In this document: positions 35,595-44,842 of the stretch, piece after piece
How the letters are laid out: every line of letters starts with the position of its first letter
How positions within the stretch are numbered: the first letter of the stretch is position 1
DNA from: Desulfobacterium sp.
GTDB lineage: Bacteria; Desulfobacterota; Desulfobacteria; Desulfobacterales; Desulfobacteraceae
Assembly: GCA_030145245.1 (NCBI GenBank)
Contig: JAQYWC010000040.1
Span: 1 to 49,353, forward strand
DNA: 49,353 bases
Direction: 5' to 3'
The notes under the pieces: model-generated
Database searches by the model: none
What the model was told of the DNA's origin: nothing
What the model saw: the letters and a program-made list of their open reading frames with translations, nothing else
Program-made: the position numbers and the translations under genes

Positions 35595-37385
35595 CTAAAT
35601 ATTAATGCTTTGGGGAATCTCCGAGGGCCGGAGATAATGATAGGGCTCCATGCCTTCACTGATTGTTTCGTTGTTCCGCTGTTTGATTTCGTTTTCGATA
35701 TCCTCCAGTTCTGCCTGGAATTCGGCCAGGAACCGAGCAACACGATTATCACTGAAGTAGCGTCTGCCATACTGTCCAAGCTGGGTGTGGAGAACACCTC
35801 CCAGCAGGTTTCCGATGCTCAGCTGAAGTTCGGCCATCTCCAGGGGGGGAAGCATTTTCAGCCAGTCCTCTGATGTTTTCACGGTACCGTCCGGAGGGGG
35901 AGCATATCCGGCCAGGGGCATGGCAGGGGTGAACGCCATGATATCCCGTTGGGGAAAATTAACGGCAGCATGTTGTGCACTTGCCGTAAAGATGATCATG
36001 GTAACGGCATCCACCAGATAGTCAAGGGTGTAGATCCGGCCATCGGACTCCTGGCCGAAATCATGCACCCGGCCGCCGTTCTCAGAAGCAATTTCCAGGG
36101 CCCATGCCTGGAGTTCCGTATCGTTCTGCACATCCGCGTTACTACCATAGTAAATCGAGAGATAATTCCTGACCCAGCCTTTGATTGCATCCCACAGATC
36201 TTCAGCATCATCACGATAGGGATACTCCAGGCGTGAGCTCAAGACCCCGCGCTTTTCCAGATCCCGGGGCAGCATCCGTTCATTGAAGGAGAGGGTTTTC
36301 AGGGTATCTGCGGCAAATTTCCGATCGGACTCAATGGTGGCCGTGAGCAATTGATCCACCGCGCCCTTTGGCGCAATCAAAAATTCCTGGGCTGCCCAGT
36401 TGATAAAAACCGTTCCTTCAAAATGGGGCAGGAGAAGAATCCTAAGGGGATGATTCTCCGCAAGCCGCCGGTGGGTGGCCGGCACAAAGGGTTCAACAAA
36501 CAGATGGGTGGCTCCCAGATGGGAGATCAGTTCATGGTAATTACCGTCAGCGATCTGGACGATGGTTTTTGCCATCAGCCACTCCCAGGGTCCGCTGTTC
36601 TGGGTCAGTATGCTGTTTTTCGCCGGGTCCTGCCCGCATTGAATCGCAATGGGTAGCAATGCCGCCCCACTGGTATCAAGGGGAATGGCAAACAGGGCCT
36701 TGGGTGCATAGACATATTTCTGTCCCTTGGGAAAGCTTCCAGGGGCCATGCCTTGGAGGGCTTTGAAGTCCACGATATAGAGCCTGTTTTCGGCTGCGGC
36801 CCGGGCCGTTGAATCATTTTCAAACCCGGTTACACCACGGAAATCATCTTCCGTCACCGGAAAACGTTCATCCAGGAAAGCGCCTCCGACCGATGGGACC
36901 TTGGTGATCATCATGGGGTTCGGTCCGGCAACCCTCATCCTGGCAAACACTTTATCCTCTTTAAAGGTATGGGCGACCCCTGGAAGTTCGATGGAGGCAA
37001 ACAAGTCATTGTAATCGTCCAGTGTACTGGCTTTGCCTGTTCTGGTGAAGTTAAACAATTTAACCACCTGTTCAAATTTCTCTTTTACCACCTCTTCGGA
37101 CCCCATGCCTGACAATGTCCTGATGATATGGACACTTGTGGAAAAGAAAGCCTGTCTGGCCGGAATCTCGTCATTCAGCGAATTATTTATCAGAATTTTA
37201 ACCAGTTCCTTTCCGACTTTGAACACCCAGTCGAGTTCCGGGAATTCTCCGGAAGGGATACCATTTACCATTGCGATGGGCTTCAGATATTCGTAATTGT
37301 ACTGGTACTGACTTCGCTCTTTCCGAAGCCTTTTTGCCCGACGGATTGATTTGGGATCATTTTGCGGAAGGGATGGATTTGTCAT
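35595..37385 (-). CDS. Lipoxygenase
   Basis: A 596-residue bacterial lipoxygenase without an N-terminal PLAT domain or visible signal peptide. All five iron ligands of the family can be placed: H284 and H289 (NYHELISHLGATH), H472 and N476 (SAQHAAVNFP) and the C-terminal I596 (IPQSINI), whose carboxylate binds iron. The enzyme would insert O2 into polyunsaturated fatty acids. GGAGAGG precedes the ATG by 4 nt. It lies 100 nt downstream of the response regulator on the same strand, so it may belong to the YfiR-kinase-regulator operon. An O2-using enzyme is unexpected if the host is a strict anaerobe. Confidence 0.93.
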   Translation of the reverse strand: MTNPSLPQNDPKSIRRAKRLRKERSQYQYNYEYLKPIAMVNGIPSGEFPELDWVFKVGKELVKILINNSLNDEIPARQAFFSTSVHIIRTLSGMGSEEVVKEKFEQVVKLFNFTRTGKASTLDDYNDLFASIELPGVAHTFKEDKVFARMRVAGPNPMMITKVPSVGGAFLDERFPVTEDDFRGVTGFENDSTARAAAENRLYIVDFKALQGMAPGSFPKGQKYVYAPKALFAIPLDTSGAALLPIAIQCGQDPAKNSILTQNSGPWEWLMAKTIVQIADGNYHELISHLGATHLFVEPFVPATHRRLAENHPLRILLLPHFEGTVFINWAAQEFLIAPKGAVDQLLTATIESDRKFAADTLKTLSFNERMLPRDLEKRGVLSSRLEYPYRDDAEDLWDAIKGWVRNYLSIYYGSNADVQNDTELQAWALEIASENGGRVHDFGQESDGRIYTLDYLVDAVTMIIFTASAQHAAVNFPQRDIMAFTPAMPLAGYAPPPDGTVKTSEDWLKMLPPLEMAELQLSIGNLLGGVLHTQLGQYGRRYFSDNRVARFLAEFQAELEDIENEIKQRNNETISEGMEPYHYLRPSEIPQSINI

Positions 37386-37485
37386 GGTGCCTCTCCGGTA
37401 TCATTAAAGTTAAAAATCAGTGAATGATTCTTCGTCATCAAAAGTAATCACCTGGTTGGGTTTTACTTCGTTTCAGGAAACCATG

Positions 37486-37863
37486 TCAGACGCCGGTCTT
37501 CCGCCTGATTGCTTCGCGGATGACATCCAGGTCGTCCAGGGGTTTATTGAAGACATCTTCCTTGCATATCCCTAGCTTTTTGAGTTGCTCCGGAAGAATA
37601 TACTCGGTCGATCCGGTATGAATAATGAACGCCATCCCGGTGTATATCCTGGATGCATTCATTACAAAGTCGTTACCATCCATCCTCGGAAGGCGAATAT
37701 CCACAATGACAACATGGAAACGTTCTTTTTCCAGTTTTTCAAGTGCTTCCTCGCCGCTGCTGACAGAAACCGTATGTAACCCTTCATCCTCCAGATAATC
37801 GCAGAGACCTAACAAAACTGACGGGTCATCATCCACAACCAAAATCCGAATTTGTTGTGTCAT
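37486..37863 (-). CDS. Single-domain response regulator
   Basis: A 125-residue receiver domain with no output domain. The acidic pocket is VVDDD (9-13), phospho-acceptor D55 (VIVDIRLPRMDG), T83 (IIHTGS) and K107 (FNKPLD). Like CheY or Spo0F it would act by protein contact or as a phosphorelay step. The ATG overlaps the kinase stop (ATGA), so the kinase is its partner. Confidence 0.93.
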   Translation of the reverse strand: MTQQIRILVVDDDPSVLLGLCDYLEDEGLHTVSVSSGEEALEKLEKERFHVVIVDIRLPRMDGNDFVMNASRIYTGMAFIIHTGSTEYILPEQLKKLGICKEDVFNKPLDDLDVIREAIRRKTGV

Positions 37864-40151
37864 GCTAAGGTACTCCTTTCCAAAGGAAGCCGGATAACGA
37901 ACTTTGTTCCGCTACCGGGCATGGACTCCAGGGTCATTGTTCCGTTATGATTTTCAGTGATAATGAAATAGGATACGGACAATCCAAGGCCGGTTCCAAA
38001 GCCGACGCCCTTGGTAGTAAAAAATGGTTCAAACACCCGTTTCCTGACGGCTTCAGGCATACCGGGTCCGTTATCTTCCACTTCGACACGAAGCATTTCC
38101 CCCTCTTGTTTTGCCCGGAGTATAATAAGGGGCCTGGCAGCCCCACCGTCTTTCATACTGTATTCCGTGCTTTCCGACATGGCCTGGGCGGCGTTCTTAA
38201 GGAGATTGAGAATAACCTGCTGTATCTTGGAGCCTTCGCAATATATCATGGGCAGCCCGGGCTGATACTCCCTCAGTATTTCTATTTTCCGAAAATCGTA
38301 ATTTTTTTTCAAATTATAATCACTGGAAGCAAGATCCAAGGTTTTATCCAGGAGATCCGGTATACTCTGCAACAAGAAATGGGACTCACTTTTGCGGCTG
38401 AAACTCAACATGTTATCAACAATTACTGCAGCCCGTTTGCCGGAGTCTCTCACTGCATCCAGCATTCTAAGGATGCCCCGTTTATCCATAAACACCTTAA
38501 TACATTCCATGGTGGTACCGCTTTCTTCTGCGACCCGGTCGTTTACCGGCGAACTTTCGGAGAGACGCCGCAACGCATTCTGGGTATTCTGAAGAACGCC
38601 GGCCAGGGGATTGTTGATTTCATGGGCCATACCGGCCGCAAGACCGCCCACGGAAAACATCTTCTCCGATTGGACCATGATCTCCTCAATGCGCACCCGT
38701 TCAGTTACATCATCGATCCGGATAACCGCACCGTCAACCCCATCGGAGATAAGCGGATAGACCGTGATATCCGAAAAACGCCTTTCTCCGTCTACTTGAC
38801 TGCCAACCTTTGCATCCCTCTGCACCTCCCGGGAGAGAATAGCCTGCCGGACCCGTTGCATATCCACTGCCAGCAGGGGAAATACTTCCGACAAAATATT
38901 CCCCTGTGCTTTTTCCTGTGCAAGTCCAGTTACACGGCTGGCTTCCCGGTTCCAATGGGTCACCCGCCCTTCCGAATCAATGCCCACAAGTACCGATGGC
39001 ATGGAATCAATCATGTTCTTCAAAACATTTCGCAAACGGTTCATCTCTTCTGCGGATTTTATGTGTGCAGTCATATCCCTGAAATTCCAAACACGGCCCG
39101 CCGCTTTTCCGCCTTTTATCAAAGGGCATGAGAATGTTTCAAAAGCGCTTCCATCCCTGAGTCGAATCATATCAAAGCTTTCGTCCGTGGTATCATACAA
39201 CTGCTTAATCTTTTTCAGGAATTCCTGGGGATCTATCAGCTTTTCCATAAAATGATCAATCAAGGCAGTGTTCTCGTCAGTTTTAAACCCCTCTTGCGGC
39301 ATCTGCCACATCTCTGTAAACCGAGCGTTGTTATGGGAGACGGCACCTTTGACATCGACCACCAGGATGCCTTCTGCAGTGGATTCAAGAATGCCCCTCA
39401 GGACCTCTTCTCTCTCCCGAAGTTCGCTCTCGGCCTTATCCCTTTCGGCCTCCCTCAAGCGAATCTGCTTCAACATATTGTTGAAGCCGTCATACAGATC
39501 TCCAATTTCATCATCCCCGATTTTTTGAACCTGGATGGAATAGTCTGCCCCTTTGGAAACTCTCCCGGTCACTTGAGCCAGTTCCAGTATGGGTTTAGAA
39601 ATCACCCTTTGGAACCGGGATGCAAGGAAATAGGACATAATGACCAGAAAAACCATCAGGCATATCATGGTGACAAGATATGCCTGGATTTTTTCATGAA
39701 GCAGTGCTGTCGAAAATCTGAGATAAAGGATACCATACCGCTTGTTTTGAAATGTGATGGGATGATACAGGTTTAGGAATTTTCCTTCAAATTCCCCTAT
39801 TATCTCGTTTGTGGCCAAGGGGGCTTCAATGGCCTTGCCGTTCCTGGCAAATGAGGCAAAAGGGAGACCTTTGTTATCATATAAAACACCATTGTCAACC
39901 GTATGCATTCCTTTTAGCCGTGCCAACATCTCTTCCGCGCCATCTTTATCTTCAAAAACCAGAGGAGAGACCAGATAATCACCAATGAGTTGGGCATTTA
40001 TTAATGCATTATCATGCATATCCTCTTTAAAGATCCGAATATCATTGGTAATAACAACGCCAAACCCAAAGAATATTGCCAGAAGGCTGCTTGAGATAAT
40101 AATTCCAATAATCTTTTTTCTGATGGATAGATTTCGGAATTTCATCATCAT
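37860..40151 (-). CDS. Membrane histidine kinase with CHASE8-like sensor, HAMP and two PAS domains
   Basis: A 763-residue sensor kinase. TM1 is about 12-34, followed by a short periplasmic segment (about 35-150, NALINAQLIGDYLVSPLVFE, TVDNGVLYDNKGLPFASFAR) resembling the CHASE8 domain of YfiN. TM2 is about 155-178, then HAMP, a coiled coil and two PAS domains (about 245-365 and 375-490). The dimerisation domain has H510 (GMAHEINNP), and the ATPase domain has N653 (LLKNAAQA), DNGPGMP and GTGLGLS. It overlaps the YfiR gene upstream and the response regulator downstream by 4 nt each. In YfiBNR systems YfiR binds a CHASE8 sensor, so YfiR probably modulates this kinase. Confidence 0.93.
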   Translation of the reverse strand: MMMKFRNLSIRKKIIGIIISSSLLAIFFGFGVVITNDIRIFKEDMHDNALINAQLIGDYLVSPLVFEDKDGAEEMLARLKGMHTVDNGVLYDNKGLPFASFARNGKAIEAPLATNEIIGEFEGKFLNLYHPITFQNKRYGILYLRFSTALLHEKIQAYLVTMICLMVFLVIMSYFLASRFQRVISKPILELAQVTGRVSKGADYSIQVQKIGDDEIGDLYDGFNNMLKQIRLREAERDKAESELREREEVLRGILESTAEGILVVDVKGAVSHNNARFTEMWQMPQEGFKTDENTALIDHFMEKLIDPQEFLKKIKQLYDTTDESFDMIRLRDGSAFETFSCPLIKGGKAAGRVWNFRDMTAHIKSAEEMNRLRNVLKNMIDSMPSVLVGIDSEGRVTHWNREASRVTGLAQEKAQGNILSEVFPLLAVDMQRVRQAILSREVQRDAKVGSQVDGERRFSDITVYPLISDGVDGAVIRIDDVTERVRIEEIMVQSEKMFSVGGLAAGMAHEINNPLAGVLQNTQNALRRLSESSPVNDRVAEESGTTMECIKVFMDKRGILRMLDAVRDSGKRAAVIVDNMLSFSRKSESHFLLQSIPDLLDKTLDLASSDYNLKKNYDFRKIEILREYQPGLPMIYCEGSKIQQVILNLLKNAAQAMSESTEYSMKDGGAARPLIILRAKQEGEMLRVEVEDNGPGMPEAVRKRVFEPFFTTKGVGFGTGLGLSVSYFIITENHNGTMTLESMPGSGTKFVIRLPLERSTLA

Positions 40152-40699
40152 TCTCCATGAACAGGTTTTACGATTTTTGCAAACTCCAGAAGGCGATAAT
40201 TCATAATCAGTCCTGACTTGCGGACGGCTGATTCATTTATTGTAAACCGAACCCTGCGTTTATCCATAAAAAAGTTAATCAGTACCCCTCGTTCGGCAAA
40301 GCCCTTTGTATCACTGACCGTAAGGATGGGTTTATCCTCGGTAAAAGAAAGGAGCTGAGCCAGACCATGCTTTTTAGATGCAGAGATAAACACCAAATGA
40401 CAGGATAATGATTCCTTAACGTCTTCAAGATAGCGAATTTCCACCTTTCGGTCTTTTATTTTTTTTTCTGAATAAATCTCTTCCAGAAGACCGCCATAGG
40501 GGTTTTCCCCGATCACACCAATCACAAAGTTTTTTAAGGAGTTTTCTGCTTGATTCATATGGGGCCATTCAACAAATCGGGTAAACCGTTCAAGAAAAAC
40601 CGCTTTAATCTCATATTCCAGCAGGTCTGCGTAGGCTGAATTCGGAACACAGATCATTATCAATAAGATAATTGTATTTTTTTTTAAACTGTTCAACAT
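40148..40699 (-). CDS. YfiR-family periplasmic protein
   Basis: A protein of about 183 residues. The start at 40699 (MLNSLKKN) is preferred because GAGGGGA lies just upstream, inside the codons that a start at 40714 would use. A Sec signal peptide (TIILLIMICVPNSAYA) precedes the YfiR/DUF4154 domain: YEIKAVFLERFTRFVEWP, FVIGVIGENPYG, CHLVFISASKK, ILTVSDTKGFAERGVLINFF and RVRFTINESAVRKSGL. In Pseudomonas YfiR represses the cyclase YfiN through its periplasmic domain. Here the adjacent partner is a histidine kinase, overlapping by ATGA. Confidence 0.9.
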   Translation of the reverse strand: MLNSLKKNTIILLIMICVPNSAYADLLEYEIKAVFLERFTRFVEWPHMNQAENSLKNFVIGVIGENPYGGLLEEIYSEKKIKDRKVEIRYLEDVKESLSCHLVFISASKKHGLAQLLSFTEDKPILTVSDTKGFAERGVLINFFMDKRRVRFTINESAVRKSGLIMNYRLLEFAKIVKPVHGE

Positions 40700-40758
40700 A
40701 CGATCCCCTCGCATTGGGAGGCGAGATCTTATAATTTTACAAACAAGGAACGGTATAA

Positions 40759-40789
40759 TATATATCTCTTTTTACAGGACTTTAGTCAA
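40759..40789 (-). promoter_or_regulatory. Possible promoter of the YfiR-kinase-regulator operon
   Basis: On the minus strand, TTGACT (40789-40784) is followed after 19 nt by TATATA (40764-40759), in an AT-rich stretch. The spacing is slightly long and the region is generally AT-rich, so confidence is low. The rest of 40715-40986 holds no gene. Confidence 0.35.
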
Positions 40790-40986
40790 TATCATTATCA
40801 GGGCGTGTCAAAACGGGTAAATCAAAACGTGGGCATGAAATGTTAACACATGACAGGTCCTTCAAGAACCTTCATATCCAGAGGTTGCCCAGCCGCAGTT
40901 GGAAGATTTTTAGGGGGTTTTAAAAGGGGAAAAAAAAGACTATATATATATTATGATTCAAGGCGATTAAATCAGGAGCGGTGAAA

Positions 40987-42939
40987 ATGGGAAAGATCCG
41001 GGATCCGTCGTTACCATTCATCACGGGAATGATACTCGTTTTCCTTATATTTGTTGCGGTGCCCTCTTTTACTTATGCCGTATCAGAGGAAAAGGAACCA
41101 AACCTCATAAAGGATTCCTTAACTGAGAAGGAGATGGCGTGGCTGGGCAGGCACCCGGTTATCAGTCTTGCCCTTGACGAGGGCAGCCCTCCCATGAATT
41201 ATCGAGACAGCCGGGGGAAGCTGGCCGGTATCAGTATCGACTACTTGAAACTGATCCAGGAGAAACTCGGCATCGAGATCAGGTTGGAGGGATCCGCGTG
41301 GAATGAGGCCCTTCAAAAAGCCCTGGACCACCAGGTGGACGGGGTTGTCAATGCCGCAGCCAAGGAGGACCGAAAGCCTTTCCTCAATTTTTCAGCCTCC
41401 TATTTCACGACACCTGTGGCGCTGATCACCCGGAAGAACACCCCGCCTCTCACCAACCTCAGCCAGTTGTCAGGCAAACCTGCCGTGATCATCAAGGGAA
41501 GCATCCGGGATGAAATCATCAAACAACACTCCCCGGAAAGTGAGATCATGGAAGTTTCAGACCTTTTGGAAGGGCTCAAGCTGGTATCGGAGGGAAAGGC
41601 CTATGCAATCCTGGATGATTTGCCGGTGATGCAGCATATGATTGAAAAGTACTTTTTTTCCAACCTGCAGGTGGCACTGATCTATTATCACCGGGTTGCT
41701 GGGCTGTCGAGGATCGGATTACGAAACGACAGCCAGGAACTGCTGTCTGTTTTTAACCATGCCATCGCCGCCATAACCCCTGAAGAACATCAAAAAATCA
41801 AGCAAAAATGGCTGAGGTTAAGCGATGATATCCATGTTCAGACAGAATCCCTTTTCACGGAAACGGAAAAGAGGTGGCTTGCAGACCATCCTGTCATCCG
41901 GGTTGCCTGCGACCGGAACTGGGCACCCATAGAGTATGCGGGGCAGGCGGGTGACTTTCACGGCATCTCCATCGATTATTTAAACTACCTTGAAAAAAAA
42001 CTGGGGGTTCACTTTGAAATAGCCGGTAATCTCAGCTGGGTGGAAATGGTTGAAAAGGTGAAGGCCGGAGAGCTGGACATGTTTTCGGCCATCTCCCGGA
42101 CGGCGGAACGAAGCAGGTTTCTGGAATTCACAGAGCCCTATCTGTCCACTCCCGTGGTCATATTTGCAAGCCGGGAGGTCACCTATATCAGAAACCTCAA
42201 AGAACTGGAGGGTAAAAAAGTCGGTATCGTTGAAGGTTTTGCCGTTCAGGAGTGGCTCTCCAACTCTAATCCCTCAATAACGCTGGTTCCCCTGCAACAT
42301 GTGCAAGAGTCCATGAAGAGGCTTCAGAAAGGGGAAATTGATGTGTTTGTCGGCGATCTTGTATCCGGAAGCTATCAGATTACAAAACTGGGATATACCA
42401 ACATCAGGGTGGCGGGAGAAACGCCTTACAGAAATCACCTATCCCTGGCCGTCAGAAAGGACTGGCCGGTTTTTGCAACGATCATCCAAAATGTGCTTCG
42501 CGACATGACGGAAAAGGAGCGTAACGATATCTATCGCAACTGGATCACCATCAAATACGAGCATGACATCGATTACAGGTTGCTCCTGGAAGTCCTGGCG
42601 GGCTTTCTTTTTATCGTGCTTCTGTTTACTTACTGGAACCGGCGTCTCAGCGATGAAATAAAAGAGCGCAGACAGGTGGAAAAATCACTGCTTCAGGAGC
42701 AACGCAAACTTCAGGAAGCGCTTCTTGAAGTCAAGGTGTTGAGCGGACTGCTCCCCATCTGTGCATCCTGCAAAAAAGTCAGGGATGACAAAGGCTACTG
42801 GAACCAGATAGAAACCTATATTGAACGCCACACCCAAGCCTTGTTCAGCCATGGCATGTGCCCCGCATGTGAGGAGAAGTTGTATGGGGATCAGGAATGG
42901 TTCAGGAAGATGCGAAAGAAACAGACCGGACAAGAATGA
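40987..42939 (+). CDS. Membrane sensor with two solute-binding domains and a C-terminal Cys4 domain
   Basis: A 650-residue protein from ATG 40987 (AGGAG 9 nt upstream; GTG 40981 is too close to it). The signal sequence/TM is about 10-30. Two tandem SBP_bac_3 domains follow: about 45-275 (MAWLGRHPVISLALDEGSPP) and about 285-515 (RWLADHPVIRVACDRNWAPI). TM2 is about 532-552, then a coiled coil. The C-terminus reads LLPICASCKKVRDDKGYWNQ with C592, C595, C625 and C628 (a zinc-ribbon-like CxxC pair set) and no kinase, GGDEF or HTH. The Cys segment recurs as a C-terminal module in other bacterial sensor proteins (from memory), with unknown output. It is transcribed away from the YfiR operon. Confidence 0.85.
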   Translation: MGKIRDPSLPFITGMILVFLIFVAVPSFTYAVSEEKEPNLIKDSLTEKEMAWLGRHPVISLALDEGSPPMNYRDSRGKLAGISIDYLKLIQEKLGIEIRLEGSAWNEALQKALDHQVDGVVNAAAKEDRKPFLNFSASYFTTPVALITRKNTPPLTNLSQLSGKPAVIIKGSIRDEIIKQHSPESEIMEVSDLLEGLKLVSEGKAYAILDDLPVMQHMIEKYFFSNLQVALIYYHRVAGLSRIGLRNDSQELLSVFNHAIAAITPEEHQKIKQKWLRLSDDIHVQTESLFTETEKRWLADHPVIRVACDRNWAPIEYAGQAGDFHGISIDYLNYLEKKLGVHFEIAGNLSWVEMVEKVKAGELDMFSAISRTAERSRFLEFTEPYLSTPVVIFASREVTYIRNLKELEGKKVGIVEGFAVQEWLSNSNPSITLVPLQHVQESMKRLQKGEIDVFVGDLVSGSYQITKLGYTNIRVAGETPYRNHLSLAVRKDWPVFATIIQNVLRDMTEKERNDIYRNWITIKYEHDIDYRLLLEVLAGFLFIVLLFTYWNRRLSDEIKERRQVEKSLLQEQRKLQEALLEVKVLSGLLPICASCKKVRDDKGYWNQIETYIERHTQALFSHGMCPACEEKLYGDQEWFRKMRKKQTGQE

Positions 42940-42963
42940 CTATAAACGCCATAAACCCATGAT

Positions 42964-43839
42964 TCATTCCATATCCGGTTTTCCCGCTTCTTCATGTACG
43001 ATTCTCTGAAATTCAGTCAACGCCCTGGTTGTGAGGGTATCTTTCCGTTTTATCAAATGGATGCTCAAATTCCCGATTTTTTTGGGCAGTTTGTAAATCC
43101 TGATCCTGTCATTATACTTTAACCGGGTAATCAAAGAGACAGGAAACAAGGTGACCCCAAGGCCGGCAGATACGCATCCCAAAATACCTTCATGGGATCC
43201 AAACTCCATGACTTTAAAACAATGAACCCCCTTTTGGGCAAACCAGTCTTTAAGGATACGCCTGTAAGTGCACCCCATGGGAAATACGATCAATGTCGGA
43301 CGCTCCATGGATTCCGGCGGATCCGCATTTTTACCGGTAACCACCACCAATTCTTCGTTGAAGACAGGGATCTGGTCAAGGGCCGTGTTTTTTGCAGACG
43401 CTTCGACAAAAGCGGCATCCAGCTGATACCCGGTAATCATGGTTTTTAGCCCGGTATCGGTTCCTGTTTGAATGGTCAAATCCACTTCAGGATATTCCTG
43501 ATGAAAACGGGTGAGTATCACCGGCAGGCGGGCTGCGGCAGTGGACTCCAGGGAACCGATGGTGAGGGGTCCTTTCAAGATTTCTGTTTCCTGAACAGCA
43601 AGCCTTGCTTCTCTAAAAAGCACCAGGGCTTTTTCAGCATACCCCATGAGAATCTTCCCTGAAGGGGTCAATTCCATTCCTCTTTTTTTCCTGTAAAATA
43701 ACTGCACATCTAATTCGTTCTCAAGTTGCTTAATCCGGGTCGTAACGTTTGACTGGACGCAATTCAATTTCAAAGACGCCTTTGAAACGCTTCCCTCGAT
43801 TCCGGTGCTATAAAAAATTCTGAGACTTCCCAGGTCCAT
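42964..43839 (-). CDS. LysR-family transcriptional regulator
   Basis: A 291-residue LysR regulator. The N-terminal winged helix-turn-helix is clear (LRIFYSTGIEGSVSKASLKL, NCVQSNVTTRIKQLENEL, LFYRKKRGMELTPSGK), followed by the effector-binding domain (LTIGSLESTAAARLPVIL, VDLTIQTGTD, GVTLFPVSLI). GAGGTGATT precedes the ATG. It is divergent from the EamA transporter gene with a 127-bp shared promoter region, so it probably controls that gene and the flavin-reductase gene. Confidence 0.92.
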   Translation of the reverse strand: MDLGSLRIFYSTGIEGSVSKASLKLNCVQSNVTTRIKQLENELDVQLFYRKKRGMELTPSGKILMGYAEKALVLFREARLAVQETEILKGPLTIGSLESTAAARLPVILTRFHQEYPEVDLTIQTGTDTGLKTMITGYQLDAAFVEASAKNTALDQIPVFNEELVVVTGKNADPPESMERPTLIVFPMGCTYRRILKDWFAQKGVHCFKVMEFGSHEGILGCVSAGLGVTLFPVSLITRLKYNDRIRIYKLPKKIGNLSIHLIKRKDTLTTRALTEFQRIVHEEAGKPDME

Positions 43840-43966
43840 CCAATCACCTCAAAGCCAATATTGTTATCACTATTTATGAACAAATTCTTCAGTTATATTC
43901 ATTTGACATGATATTACCGATCCCTCCATAATAGGTCAACAAAAACAATATCAAAGGATTTAAACC

Positions 43967-44842
43967 ATGGCTAAATTTCATATCGTATTAGTAATTATTT
44001 TCTGGGCATCCGCGTTTGTCGGAATCCGCCACGCTGTTGTTGAATATCATCCGTTTGAGCTGGCATTGTTCCGGTATATCGTTGCATCGATCACCTTATT
44101 GATTGTTGCATTTTTTAAACAGATACGATTACCGGAGATTAAGGATCTCTTCCGTTTTTCTGTCACAGGAATTATCGGAATATCTGTTTATAATATTGCC
44201 CTGAATTATGGTGAACTCACAACCACCGCCGGGGAAGCCTGTTTCATTGTAAATATGGCACCATTGTTTACCACGCTTATGGGATTCTATTTCCTTAAAG
44301 AAAGAATCAGGCTTAATTTTGCTATTGGATTGCTCATCAGTTTTTCAGGCGTATCATTAATCGCAATCTCTTTTTCAAACGGGATCGCTTTTAAAACAGG
44401 TTCCTTGTATATCCTTATTGCGGCCATGGCCCAGGCCCTGTATTTTATTTTGCAAAAGCCATTGCTGAACAGATATACGCCCATGGAAGTCACCTGCTAT
44501 TGTTTGTGGAGCGGCACCATTGCAATCTTCCCTTTTGGATTGAGCTTATTTGAAAAGATCCCATCTGTAAGTCCGGAATATACACTCACGGTTATTTATC
44601 TTGGAATTTTTCCGGCGGCCATGGCTTATCTGTGCTGGTCCACAGTATTATCAAATATGGATGCGTCAAAAGCCTCTTTATTTTTATACACTGTTCCCGT
44701 CATCGCCATCCTTATCGGATGGATCGGGTTAAATGAACTCCCATCCCCTGTTTCAATCCTTGGCGGCGCTATTGCCATTACAGGAGTTATTTATGCCAAT
44801 ATGAAAGAATCTGATAGATTAAAAAAAGGAGAAGTCATATGA
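43967..44842 (+). CDS. EamA-family (DMT) transporter
   Basis: A 291-residue inner-membrane protein with about ten helices in two EamA repeats (FHIVLVIIFWASAFVGIRHA at the start; IPSVSPEYTLTVIYLGIFPA and AYLCWSTVLSNMDASKAS in the second half). Members export amino acids, metabolites or drugs; the substrate is not predictable. AAAGGA lies 8 nt before the ATG. Its stop overlaps the start of the flavin-reductase gene (ATGA). Confidence 0.9.
   Translation: MAKFHIVLVIIFWASAFVGIRHAVVEYHPFELALFRYIVASITLLIVAFFKQIRLPEIKDLFRFSVTGIIGISVYNIALNYGELTTTAGEACFIVNMAPLFTTLMGFYFLKERIRLNFAIGLLISFSGVSLIAISFSNGIAFKTGSLYILIAAMAQALYFILQKPLLNRYTPMEVTCYCLWSGTIAIFPFGLSLFEKIPSVSPEYTLTVIYLGIFPAAMAYLCWSTVLSNMDASKASLFLYTVPVIAILIGWIGLNELPSPVSILGGAIAITGVIYANMKESDRLKKGEVI

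Noticed and set aside
37400-37475. Short minus frame encoding NEVKPNQVITFDDEESFTDF
   Set aside because: It resembles the acidic tail of some chemoreceptors, but it has no start codon and only 20 codons. It may be a relic between the regulator and lipoxygenase genes; too little to call.
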